Below are positions 5,802 through 13,495 of a DNA stretch of 20,899 nucleotides, piece by piece. The notes beneath the pieces are model-generated. The model did not search any database. It was not told the origin of the DNA and was given only the letters and a program-made list of their open reading frames with translations. Every line of letters begins with the position of its first letter. Positions within the stretch are counted from its first letter, which is position 1. The position numbers and the translations under genes are program-made. Origin of the DNA: Pyrinomonadaceae bacterium (lineage in GTDB: Bacteria; Acidobacteriota; Blastocatellia; Pyrinomonadales; Pyrinomonadaceae); the NCBI GenBank assembly GCA_026786155.1, contig JAJAYR010000327.1:1-20899 (forward strand). The letters are read 5' to 3'.

Positions 5802-6959
5802 TCAATTCTTTTTCTCTTGATTTTGCTCGGTGAAATTTATCATTCGCTCCAACGCAATCAGCGCGAAATGTTTTGTCTCGTCGTCAACTTTTATTTGATT
5901 GACGACGTTGCCCGCCGCGATATTTTCCATCGCCCAGGCGAGATTCGGCGGCGCGATGCGATACATCGTCGCGCACATACAAAGGTCGGGCGCGAGCAGG
6001 TGAATTTCTTTGTCGGGAAATTGTTTTTGCAGTCGAAGAACGAGATTTAATTCCGTGCCGATTGCCCATTTCGTTCCCGAAGGCGCGTTCGCTACGGTGT
6101 TAATAATAAACGATGTCGAACCGTTCAAGTCTGAAATATCAACGACTTCGCGCATACATTCCGGGTGAACTAAAACCTTGACATCGGGAATATCTTTACG
6201 AATTTTATCAACGTGCCACGGTTTGAATCGCCCGTGAACCGAACAATGCCCGCGCCATAAAATAAGTTTCGCGTTATGTAGTTCTTCTTCGGTGTTGCCG
6301 CCGAGTTCTTCAAACGGATTCCACAAAACCATCTGCTCCGGCGCGATGCCGAATTTCGCGCCCGTGTTTCTGCCGAGATGCTGGTCTGGAAAAAACATCA
6401 TCTTGTCGAATTCTTTCAAATAAATATCGAACAGCGGCACGGCGTTCGACGAAGTGCAGACGACACCGCCGTTTTTCCCGCAAAATGCTTTAATCGCCGC
6501 GCTCGAATTCATATAAGTTATCGGCGCGACTTTCGATTTCAAAACGCCGATTTCTTTCAATTGTTCCCAGGCGTCTTCGACCTGCTCGACCGTCGCCATA
6601 TCAGCCATCGAACAGCCTGCGCCCAAATCCGGCAGAATCACTTTTTGATGCGGCTGACCGAGAATATCCGCCGATTCCGCCATAAAATGAACGCCGCAGA
6701 AAACGATAAATTCCGCGTCTTTGCGCTGCGCCGCCATCACCGACAATTGATACGAATCGCCCGTCAAATCGGCGTGCGCGATCACGTCATCGCGCTGGTA
6801 ATGATGACCTAAAACGACGACGCGCGAACCTAATTCTTTTCGGACTTTTTCGATGCGTCGGGCGAGTTCCGCGTCCGTCATTCGCAAATAATTTTCCAGC
6901 AGAAAAGCGTTGTTCACGTCTTCTGCGCCGACTCGTTCCTTATCCAAAACTGCTGTCAT
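5802..6959 (-). CDS. nadA: Quinolinate synthase A
   Basis: NadA condenses iminoaspartate with dihydroxyacetone phosphate to give quinolinate in de novo NAD synthesis; it needs an oxygen-sensitive [4Fe-4S] cluster. From the ATG at 6959, which has GGAG 8 bases upstream, the protein is 385 residues, a normal length for the longer NadA type. Two earlier in-frame starts (6974, 7010) lack better signals. Signature segments are all present: VVLGHHYQRDD (48-58), DLTGDSYQLS, FCGVHFMAESADIL, DLGAGCSMADM with cluster ligand C116, PITYMNSSAAIKAFCG, VHPECMREV with C268, NTVANAPSGTKWAIGTE, and LCMCATMYRI supplying the third ligand (C327 or C329). No nadB or nadC is in the window, so the pathway is scattered. 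It is divergent from the small 64-residue gene. Confidence 0.97.
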   Translation of the reverse strand: MTAVLDKERVGAEDVNNAFLLENYLRMTDAELARRIEKVRKELGSRVVVLGHHYQRDDVIAHADLTGDSYQLSVMAAQRKDAEFIVFCGVHFMAESADILGQPHQKVILPDLGAGCSMADMATVEQVEDAWEQLKEIGVLKSKVAPITYMNSSAAIKAFCGKNGGVVCTSSNAVPLFDIYLKEFDKMMFFPDQHLGRNTGAKFGIAPEQMVLWNPFEELGGNTEEELHNAKLILWRGHCSVHGRFKPWHVDKIRKDIPDVKVLVHPECMREVVDISDLNGSTSFIINTVANAPSGTKWAIGTELNLVLRLQKQFPDKEIHLLAPDLCMCATMYRIAPPNLAWAMENIAAGNVVNQIKVDDETKHFALIALERMINFTEQNQEKKN

Positions 6960-7105
6960 TTTTCTCGTCTCCATTTCAAGATTTAGATGTCGTTTCACCG
7001 ACATCGGCAAAGAAAAATCATTGCACTTTGAAATTACTTTCGCAACTTGAAAAGTTTCCGCAAGCGCGTCAAACTAAACTCAAATAAATTAAGGGAGGGA
7101 AAATT

Positions 7106-7300
7106 ATGAGAGACAATGAAGATGCTTTGAGCAACTTGGAAAAGTTAAAAAATGAAATCTTTGACAGAAGCGACGAAAAACTCGCGCTCGCGCTCGGCAG
7201 ACCAATCGAAGAAGTGAATTTGTGGTTTCAAGGCGGCGAGATTGACGAAGACGCGCAGGAAAAAATCAACGGTTTGGCGCAAGAAAGATTAAGCGCGTAA
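7106..7300 (+). CDS. Small 64-residue protein with a possible helix-turn-helix
   Basis: I do not recognise this family by name. The gene is credible: a strong GGGAGG stands 9 bases before the ATG and a very strong hairpin follows the stop. The protein is acidic and helical. Residues 26-55, LALALGRPIEEVNLWFQGG followed by EIDEDAQEKI, resemble the helix-turn-helix spacing of Cro/CI-like regulators (L-A-x-x-L-G then V-x-x-W-x-x-G), where W40 and G43-G44 fit the usual tail of that motif. The first 20 residues form a charged helix. It may be a small DNA-binding regulator or a stand-alone adaptor; both are inference. It is divergent from nadA, so a role in regulating nadA is conceivable but not shown. 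Confidence 0.75.
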   Translation: MRDNEDALSNLEKLKNEIFDRSDEKLALALGRPIEEVNLWFQGGEIDEDAQEKINGLAQERLSA

Positions 7301-7317
7301 AACCGCCGCTTGCTGAC

Positions 7318-7369
7318 AAAAAATTGCGTGTTGAATAATTACTTAAAATTATTCAACACGCAATTTTTT
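7318..7369 (+). terminator. Perfect 23-bp hairpin terminator after the small gene
   Basis: Bases 7318-7340 are exactly complementary to 7347-7369, with a 6-base loop ACTTAA. The stem starts with six A and ends with six T, so it can terminate from both sides. It lies 17 bases after the stop of the 64-residue gene; on the minus strand it could also stop transcripts of the histidine kinase gene. Confidence 0.9.
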
Positions 7370-7416
7370 CTACTTTGAAGATAATCACTTTGATTGAAAG
7401 TAAAGTTGACTGAAAA

Positions 7417-7492
7417 TGTTCAGAGTCCACGCTTCAGCGTGCCAACCGCCGCGCTTTGCGGGCGGAACAAACTAAAGTTTGGACTCTGAACA
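7417..7492. repeat. Cloverleaf-shaped intergenic repeat element
   Basis: A 12-bp closing stem, TGTTCAGAGTCC (7417-7428) with GGACTCTGAACA (7481-7492), encloses three consecutive hairpins. These are CACGCT/AGCGTG (7428-7441), CCGCC-CGC/GCG-GGCGG (7446-7465, one bulged G) and AAACT/AGTTT (7469-7480). The result is a four-way junction about 76 bases long. It has no tRNA sequence features. Its compact, self-contained shape suggests a REP/BIME-like dispersed repeat. It lies downstream of the kinase gene; the rest of 7370-7565 has no gene. Confidence 0.8.
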
Positions 7493-7565
7493 ATTGCCGA
7501 TAATCTAATTAATTTTTGTTGACGCGCTTGATTCCAGCGTTTGAATTTACCGGGAATTTCTCAAA

Positions 7566-9053
7566 TCAACTTTTCACGTTCGGCAGCTTTACCGTAAATT
7601 TCGTTCCGGCGTTTAATTCAGATTCAACGGCAATTGTGCCGCGGTGGTCGTCAACGATTTTTTTGACGATTGCCAAACCCAAACCCGTGCCGGTTTCTTT
7701 GGTTGAAAAATACGGCTCGAAAATTTTGTCCAAGTTTTCCGTCGGAATGCCGTCGCCGGTATCGGCAATTTCGATTCGGACAAATTCTTCGTCCGAATCA
7801 ATTGTTACATTTAAACTACCGCCGGTTTTTTCCATCGCTTGGACGGCGTTGATAAAAAGATTGCTGAAAACCGAGCGCAGAACTTCCGCGTCGCCGAGAA
7901 TCTGCGGGACGTTTTCGCGTTCGATTAAGCTGATTACGATGTTTTGTTCGACGGCTTGCGGTTCAACGATTCGCAGGGAATCTTCGACGACGCGGCGCGG
8001 TTCGATTGGTTGAAGGTTTAACTTTGCCGGACGCGAATAACGCAGAAAATCGGAGATTTGCCGGTTGATTCTGCCAACTTCGGTTTTCAACTGCGCGGTC
8101 AATTTTTCAAAATCGCCCCGTTTTGCCGAGTCTTGCGGCGCGAATTTCGCCCGCAGATGGTCGAGCGTCAGATTGATATAATTAAGCGGATTGCGGATTT
8201 CGTGCGCGATTGCCGACGCGAGCCGTCCGACGACCGCCGATTTTTCGGCTTCCTGCAACTGCGTTTCGAGTTCGCGCGTTTTTTCGAGTTCGGCGGTCAT
8301 TTGGTTAAACTGCCAGGCGAGCCGTCCGATTTCGTCGCTGCGTTCGGCATCGCGGACGCGGACACTTAAATCTCCGGCGGCGATGCGCTGCGCGGCGTTC
8401 GACAGATTCGCAATCGGGCGCGTAAATTGCCAGACGAGAAAAAAAGTCGTCGCCGTCGCAAGCAGGAGAATCAAAAGCGTATAAACGAGCGGGCGCGTCG
8501 CTTTTTGAAAAATTTCCTGGCGGTCGGTTTTGAGAATCACCATTACATACCAACGACCTTGATTGGTTTCAACCGGAATCGCGTGCGCCTCGCCGTCGGT
8601 GTCTTCGGAAACGATTTTTGAATTCGGAAATTTCTCTAAATCTTCACCTAACCGGCTGTCTGCGGGAAGCGACGGCAAATCGGTCAACTCGCTCAACTGC
8701 CGGTATTGCAGATTACCGTTTTCGTCGGTCGTCGGCAGATATTCCGGGTTCAGGCTGTCGGAAACCTGCCATTTATCGTTGATAACGATAATGTCCTGAA
8801 TACGTTCGGTCGTTTGTTCATCAAAAAACGTCTGACCTTCGCGGCTGATTAAATCGCCTAAACGGTCGTTTGACTGCATACTATTGAAGCCGAGCGTGAT
8901 GCCCGCCACCAGTGCCTGTTCCTGTAATTCGCGCAGACGGACGTTTTCGCGGCGGCTCGATAAATTGACGTAAAGCTGGACGCCGAGCGTCGCCACCAGC
9001 AGAAACGCGAGAATTATTAAAAGTCGGGCGCGAAATGTGTTGAAAAAATTCAT
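7566..9053 (-). CDS. Membrane sensor histidine kinase (orphan)
   Basis: 495 residues. Order of parts: transmembrane helix 1 at about 10-30 (LLIILAFLLVATLGVQLYV), an extracytoplasmic sensor region of about 155 residues (32-187), transmembrane helix 2 at 188-208, a HAMP domain (about 209-261, TRPIANLSNAAQRIAAGDL), a short coiled coil, a HisKA dimerisation domain with the phospho-acceptor H284 in AIAHEIRNPL, and a HATPase_c domain. The N box is NLFINAVQAM, the G1 box DTGDGI, the F box EPYFST and the G2 box GTGLGLAIV, so the kinase is complete. The sensor part lacks a recognisable named fold here. No response regulator gene is adjacent, so its partner is encoded elsewhere. It is divergent from the penicillin-binding-protein gene, which would fit envelope-stress sensing only by proximity. 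Confidence 0.95.
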   Translation of the reverse strand: MNFFNTFRARLLIILAFLLVATLGVQLYVNLSSRRENVRLRELQEQALVAGITLGFNSMQSNDRLGDLISREGQTFFDEQTTERIQDIIVINDKWQVSDSLNPEYLPTTDENGNLQYRQLSELTDLPSLPADSRLGEDLEKFPNSKIVSEDTDGEAHAIPVETNQGRWYVMVILKTDRQEIFQKATRPLVYTLLILLLATATTFFLVWQFTRPIANLSNAAQRIAAGDLSVRVRDAERSDEIGRLAWQFNQMTAELEKTRELETQLQEAEKSAVVGRLASAIAHEIRNPLNYINLTLDHLRAKFAPQDSAKRGDFEKLTAQLKTEVGRINRQISDFLRYSRPAKLNLQPIEPRRVVEDSLRIVEPQAVEQNIVISLIERENVPQILGDAEVLRSVFSNLFINAVQAMEKTGGSLNVTIDSDEEFVRIEIADTGDGIPTENLDKIFEPYFSTKETGTGLGLAIVKKIVDDHRGTIAVESELNAGTKFTVKLPNVKS

Positions 9054-9225
9054 TCGTTGGTTCGTTGCTTTTTAAACTTTTTACTTTTTGATTCTTGCCG
9101 TTCGCCGAAGGCGAATGTTATATTGATTTCTAGCTGTTAAAGCAAAAATTGACGACCGAACAAAATCGGTTTATTAAAGTTTCTGAATCTTCAAAAATTA
9201 AAAAGTAAGAGTTTCACACAACTCA

Positions 9226-9253
9226 TTGAATATAACGTCAAAGCGATTATATT
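9226..9253 (+). promoter_or_regulatory. Possible sigma-70 promoter of the penicillin-binding-protein gene
   Basis: TTGAAT (9226-9231) and TATATT (9248-9253) are 16 bases apart, with a leader of about 70 bases to the ATG at 9332. The rest of 9054-9225 is A/T-rich with reiterated CTTTTTA/CTTTTTG words around 9070-9090 and their complements near 9195-9210; no gene was seen there. Confidence 0.4.
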
Positions 9254-9331
9254 TTATACTTTCGTCTTTTGTCTCCCAACTTTTGCTTTCGGATAACTCT
9301 CCTGAGATTCCAACCAAAAGAGGTTATTACG

Positions 9332-10954
9332 ATGTATCTGTCACTCGAAAAGTGTCTTCCGAAAATTTATTCTGCCGCATTTTTAGTTTTTCTTTTGTTC
9401 TCCGCCAATGTTGCGGCGCAAACCAAGAAAAAATCGAACGACAAAAAAACTGCCGACAACCAAACGTCTGCCGCCAAACCGACCAAAAAACTGACGGCGA
9501 AACAAGAGCGTGAAGAAAAGGAAAAGGAAAAGAAAACCGCGCCGGATAAAGCGGTTAAAGATTCCAAATCCAAACAAGCCGAGTTAAAAAAGTTTGACAA
9601 AAAACAGGCGGAAGATAAAAAACGCGCCGACTCGCGCCGCGCCGAAGAAAATCGTCGTCGCGCCATTGAAGACGCGATGCGCCGCGCCGCGCAGGAAGAA
9701 CGTCGCCGCGAGATTTTGGCGGAACAACAGCGACGCGCTCAACTCGCCCGTGAAGCGCAAGCCCGCCGCATCGCTTTCGAGCGCGGACTTCGCACGGAAA
9801 CCGTCGAAAATATCTCGAAAGACAATATCGAGGGCGAAGATTTGGAAGTTCGCGCCGCCGCCGTAACCGCGCTCGGCAAACACGCCGGAACGATTCTCGT
9901 GATGGAGGCGCAGACGGGAAAAGTTTTATCAATCGTCAATCAGGACTGGGCGATTCGCCGCAGTTTCAAGCCGTGTTCGACGATCAAACTCATAACGGCG
10001 GTCGCCGGAATCAACGAAAACCTCATCAACGAAACCGGCAAAATCAACGCCCGCCGTTTCCCGATGAATCTGGACGACGCGCTCGCTTTTTCCAACAACA
10101 GCTATTTTCAAAACGTCGGCGCAAATTTGGGCAACGCCAAAATGATTTCCTACGCGCAGATGCTCGGACTCGGACAGCCGACCGGAATCAACGCCGACCG
10201 CGAGACGGGCGGACGGCTCGCTTTCGGCAATAACAACGCGCGGATTTATTCGCACGGCGACGATTTTGAAGTTACGCCGCTGCAACTCGGCGTAGTCGTT
10301 TCGGCATTATCAAACGGCGGAAAAATTCTCGTGCCGCACATTCCGAAAACGCGCGTTGAAAAAACGAATTTTCGCGGCGCGATGCGTTATCAATTAAATC
10401 TGCCGAACAATAATTTCAAAAACGTCCTTCCGGGAATGATCGGCGCGGCGCAATACGGCACGGCGCGGCGCGGCGTTGATTCGTCGCTGGCGGTCGCCGG
10501 AAAAACCGGCTCGTGCATCGCGGGCGGCAGTTGGGTCGGACTTTTCGCGTCGGTCGCGCCGGTCGAAAATCCGAAATACGCGGTTGTCGTCATCACGCGC
10601 GGACAGTCGGAACGCGGCAAATACGCGGCAGCGATTGCCGGAAACGTCTATCAATCTCTGCGAAATCGTCTGACGGAAAACGGCAATCCGAATCTCGCTA
10701 AAATTCCGCTCGAATTAAAACCGCAGATGAAAGTCAACGCCAAAACTTCGGCGAAAATTGACGTTGCCGGTGGCGAAGAATCCGAAGATAACGATGTCGC
10801 CGGAACGGTTCAAAGCAAAACTTCGACGGTTTCGACCGCGCCGAAAGCGATTGGGAAAAAAGGCGAAAAGCAAGCCGATTTGTTCCCGAACATCGTGATT
10901 AAAGTGCGAAAATCCGAAGAATTGACGCGCCCGCGCATCGTTTCCAATAAATAA
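9332..10954 (+). CDS. Exported penicillin-binding-protein transpeptidase with charged N-terminal helix
   Basis: 540 residues from the ATG at 9332, which follows AGAGG; an earlier ATG at 9269 would bury the signal peptide. A Sec signal peptide (residues 1-30, ending VAAQ) is followed by about 125 residues extremely rich in K, E, R, A and Q (31-155), predicted as a long helix or coiled coil. The catalytic domain (about 185-445) has the three penicillin-binding motifs: S216-T-I-K219, S254-N-N256 and K391-T-G393. It therefore has the DD-transpeptidase/serine beta-lactamase fold. The usual class B dimerisation domain and membrane anchor are replaced by the charged helix. The C-terminal 90 residues are low-complexity and basic at the end. 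It probably acts in the periplasm on peptidoglycan; a D,D-carboxypeptidase or a beta-lactamase-like function cannot be excluded. A cysteine (C215) sits next to the catalytic serine. Confidence 0.85.
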   Translation: MYLSLEKCLPKIYSAAFLVFLLFSANVAAQTKKKSNDKKTADNQTSAAKPTKKLTAKQEREEKEKEKKTAPDKAVKDSKSKQAELKKFDKKQAEDKKRADSRRAEENRRRAIEDAMRRAAQEERRREILAEQQRRAQLAREAQARRIAFERGLRTETVENISKDNIEGEDLEVRAAAVTALGKHAGTILVMEAQTGKVLSIVNQDWAIRRSFKPCSTIKLITAVAGINENLINETGKINARRFPMNLDDALAFSNNSYFQNVGANLGNAKMISYAQMLGLGQPTGINADRETGGRLAFGNNNARIYSHGDDFEVTPLQLGVVVSALSNGGKILVPHIPKTRVEKTNFRGAMRYQLNLPNNNFKNVLPGMIGAAQYGTARRGVDSSLAVAGKTGSCIAGGSWVGLFASVAPVENPKYAVVVITRGQSERGKYAAAIAGNVYQSLRNRLTENGNPNLAKIPLELKPQMKVNAKTSAKIDVAGGEESEDNDVAGTVQSKTSTVSTAPKAIGKKGEKQADLFPNIVIKVRKSEELTRPRIVSNK

Positions 10955-11000
10955 TAAAATCAACGGTCAATAAATTAACTTTCCCGCGCCGCATTTTCGC

Positions 11001-11030
11001 TTGACACGAACGTAAATGTTGCGTGATTAT
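11001..11030 (+). promoter_or_regulatory. Sigma-70-type promoter of the exported helical protein
   Basis: A consensus TTGACA (11001-11006) stands 18 bases before GATTAT (11025-11030). The transcript would have a leader of about 170 bases before the ATG at 11210. No other gene lies in 10955-11209 except a possible 25-codon reading frame at 11078-11155. Confidence 0.55.
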
Positions 11031-11209
11031 TATCTTTCCGCAGCAATTTATCGGCAAATAATTAGGAGAATTTGCAGTTGCAAAAATCTGAAACTCTTGC
11101 AACCCTTTCTAAAACCGCTTCATCAGAGTTTCGCAAAACGCGGAACATTGTTTGATACCGTTTATTTTGCGGAAAGTTTCTACGCATATAATTTTGGAGG
11201 AAAGATTTG

Positions 11210-12592
11210 ATGAAAACCATTTTTAGATTTTTAGCATTGGCGATGCTGCTGGCGACATTTTCCGCCGCGAATGTAACCACGAGTTACGCCCAAGACCCGC
11301 AAACCGAAAAAGTGGCGTTGTATAAAACATACACCGATAATTACGCTGCAAAGGAAATTGAAAAGAGACAAGTTGCGCTCGACGCGGCAAAAACCTACGT
11401 CGAAAAATTCGGTGCGAACGCCGAAGATAAAGTAGAGGTTGATTATTTCAAGAAAGCGATTCCCGATTTAGAAAAAGGTATTGCAAACTCAAAGCAAGCT
11501 GTAGTTGACCAAGGCAACGCCGCTGCCAGGGATAAACTTTTAACTCGTTTCGACGCGGCTTTGAAAGGCGGAAAGAATGGCGAAGCGAATCCATCTGATA
11601 CTTATGCCGTCGGAAAAGAAATTCTTGCTAAAGAGCCGGATTTTCTGGATGTAATTTTAGTCCTCGGTTCAGTCGGTTTTGACCAAGCGGTTGCTAATCC
11701 GGCGGTTGATGCTTACAACGATGACAATATCAGTTTCGCAAAAATGGCGATTAAGAAACTTGAAGAAAATAAACCTTCAACAACCAAAAATTACGGAGCT
11801 TCTCAATATACTTACAAAACCGATAAACTTGCTGACGGCAAACCTAATCCGAATGGCGGATATGCCGACGGCAAGAGTAATGCGCTCGGCGCGATGAATT
11901 ACAACATCGGCTACATTCTTTACTATCGTCAAGGTAAAGATAATCCTGCAAAGAAAAAAGAAGCGTTACCATATTTGTATAAATCAACTCAATATAATTC
12001 ATATACCAAGATAAATCCGCGCATTTATCAAACTATCGGCGCGTGGTATCTGGACGAAGCGATTAGAATTGACAAGGAACGACAGGTTAAGCTGACCGCC
12101 AACGGCAACAAAGACAATGATGAAACGCTGGCGATGGTCGGCGAGCAGAAAGGTTACGCCGACCGCGCGATTGACGCTTATTCGAGAGCTTATAAATTAG
12201 CGAAAGCCGGTAAGCCGAATAAGGAATATACGGACACTCTTTATACCAGATTGACCGAATTATACAAATTCCGTTACGACGGCAAAGCAGACGGTATAGA
12301 TGCGTTTGTGGCGACTGTTGACAGCAAACCGTTTCCCGACCCGACCACGCCGATTACGCCGGTGAAGGTTGAGCCGACGGAAACGACGACGACGACGACT
12401 TCGACGACCGAACCGACGACGAAACCGGCAGTCAAATCGGCGACCACGCCGGTGGCGACACCGGTGACGAAACCGGCAGTTGCTCCAAAAACCGGCGCGA
12501 CGAAACCGGCGGGAACGTCGAATGTTGACACGGCGACCGACGGAAAAAACGCCGTCAAAAAAGTGATTCCGAAAAAGAAAGGCACTCGCTAA
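11210..12592 (+). CDS. Exported helical (TPR-like) protein with Thr/Pro-rich tail
   Basis: 460 residues from the ATG at 11210, 9 bases after GGAGG. The Sec signal peptide is residues 1-27 (hydrophobic FLALAMLLATFSAA, cleavage after SYA). Residues about 30-370 are helical and rich in Ala, Lys, Tyr and Asp; segments such as NYNIGYILYYRQGKDNPAKKKEALPYLYKSTQY and YADRAIDAYSRAYKLAKAG have the small/large residue spacing of tetratricopeptide repeats. Residues about 376-460 are a low-complexity Pro/Thr/Lys tail (runs of TTTTTT, repeated KPA and TKP units) ending in KKVIPKKKGTR, a likely flexible periplasmic or wall-contacting tail. Function unknown; no named family recognised. It lies between a penicillin-binding protein and RNase III, with its own promoter and terminator, so it is expected to be a separate transcript. 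High expression is suggested by the consensus promoter and ribosome-binding site. Confidence 0.85.
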   Translation: MKTIFRFLALAMLLATFSAANVTTSYAQDPQTEKVALYKTYTDNYAAKEIEKRQVALDAAKTYVEKFGANAEDKVEVDYFKKAIPDLEKGIANSKQAVVDQGNAAARDKLLTRFDAALKGGKNGEANPSDTYAVGKEILAKEPDFLDVILVLGSVGFDQAVANPAVDAYNDDNISFAKMAIKKLEENKPSTTKNYGASQYTYKTDKLADGKPNPNGGYADGKSNALGAMNYNIGYILYYRQGKDNPAKKKEALPYLYKSTQYNSYTKINPRIYQTIGAWYLDEAIRIDKERQVKLTANGNKDNDETLAMVGEQKGYADRAIDAYSRAYKLAKAGKPNKEYTDTLYTRLTELYKFRYDGKADGIDAFVATVDSKPFPDPTTPITPVKVEPTETTTTTTSTTEPTTKPAVKSATTPVATPVTKPAVAPKTGATKPAGTSNVDTATDGKNAVKKVIPKKKGTR

Positions 12593-12619
12593 AATTCTTT
12601 TGATAAAAATGGTTTGATG

Positions 12620-12660
12620 GAAAGCCGGACGCATAAATTTTCGCGTCCGGCTTTCTTTTT
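12620..12660 (+). terminator. Strong intrinsic terminator
   Basis: GAAAGCCGGACGC (12620-12632) pairs perfectly with GCGTCCGGCTTTC (12643-12655) over a 10-base loop and is followed by a T run. It starts 28 bases after the stop of the helical protein and ends about 30 bases before the RNase III start. Confidence 0.92.
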
Positions 12661-12688
12661 TTCGGCAATCCTTTTAGAATTAGCGTCT

Positions 12689-13474
12689 ATGCCGAAAAAT
12701 CTTGTGAATCTCGAACAGCTAATCGGTTATAAATTTCAAAATCTGGCGTTGCTCGAACGCGCCGTCACGCATCGTTCGTGGGCGTTCGAGCAGGTGGCGA
12801 TGGGCGAAGACGAAGCGGCGCGAAGCCTGCAAAACGAATCGCTTGAATTCGTCGGCGATTCGGTTTTAGGGTTGGCGGTTGCCGAACAGCTTTACAATCT
12901 GCACCCGAAAGCCAGCGAAGGCGATTTGACGCTGATGAAACACAGCCTCGTCAGCACGACGACGCTCGCCAAAGTTTCCAAAGCGATTTGTTTGGGAGAT
13001 TATCTGCGCGTCGGGCGCGGCGAAGAAAAAACCGGCGGCAGACGCAAACAGGCATTGCTCGCCGACACTCTGGAAGCGATTATCGCGGCGATTTTTTTTG
13101 ACAGCGGCTACATTCCGGCGCGGGCGTTCGTCGCCCGAATTTACGCCGAAGAATTGCGGAATGCCACGCCGAAAACTTCGATTGATTACAAAACTCTTTT
13201 GCAGGAAACCTTGCAGGCGGAAAAACTCGCCGCGCCGTGTTATTCCGTCATCGGAACGGAAGGTCCGCCGCACGAAAGACAATTTCTCGTCGAAGCCGTC
13301 TGGGAAAACGGCGCGGTGCAGGCGACGGGAAGTTCGATAAAATCAGCCGAAATGACGGCGGCAAACCTCGTGCTGAAACAGTTGGGCAAAGCCAAACCGA
13401 AGAAAATAAAACATCACGACAGCGAAGAACGTAATACTACCAAGTGCGAAATTGACAGCCAAATTTCCGAATAA
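12689..13474 (+). CDS. rnc: Ribonuclease III
   Basis: RNase III cleaves double-stranded RNA in rRNA maturation and mRNA control. From the ATG at 12689 the protein has 261 residues; the longer frame from 12614 runs through the terminator and is rejected. The catalytic domain has the signature NESLEFVGDSVL (49-60) with E53 and D57, and the second metal-binding pair in DTLEAIIAAIFFD (D126, E129). A double-stranded-RNA-binding domain follows (about 163-233: DYKTLLQETLQ, then KSAEMTAANLVLKQL). The last 28 residues (KPKKIKHHDSEERN...) are a charged extension beyond the usual end of the family. No good Shine-Dalgarno precedes the start. It is 21 bases upstream of lepB on the same strand; an rnc-lepB neighbourhood is common in bacteria and supports both calls. 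Confidence 0.96.
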   Translation: MPKNLVNLEQLIGYKFQNLALLERAVTHRSWAFEQVAMGEDEAARSLQNESLEFVGDSVLGLAVAEQLYNLHPKASEGDLTLMKHSLVSTTTLAKVSKAICLGDYLRVGRGEEKTGGRRKQALLADTLEAIIAAIFFDSGYIPARAFVARIYAEELRNATPKTSIDYKTLLQETLQAEKLAAPCYSVIGTEGPPHERQFLVEAVWENGAVQATGSSIKSAEMTAANLVLKQLGKAKPKKIKHHDSEERNTTKCEIDSQISE

Positions 13475-13495
13475 ATAAAAATTCACGGCAATATT

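Noticed and set aside
7417..7492. tRNA gene
   Set aside because: Cloverleaf shape and 76-base length are suggestive, but there is no TTCGA-type T loop, no anticodon stem of 5 bp with a 7-base loop and no tRNA-like conserved positions.
9367..9666. Ser/Phe-rich antisense frame over the penicillin-binding-protein gene
   Set aside because: Complement of the Lys/Glu/Arg-rich helix; no independent signals.
11016..11210. 64-codon open frame in the leader of the helical protein
   Set aside because: Starts inside the predicted promoter region, has no ribosome-binding site and ends on the next start codon; a chance frame is more likely.
12614..12688. Extended RNase III N-terminus
   Set aside because: It would be encoded by the stem and T run of the terminator; RNase III homology begins at the ATG at 12689.
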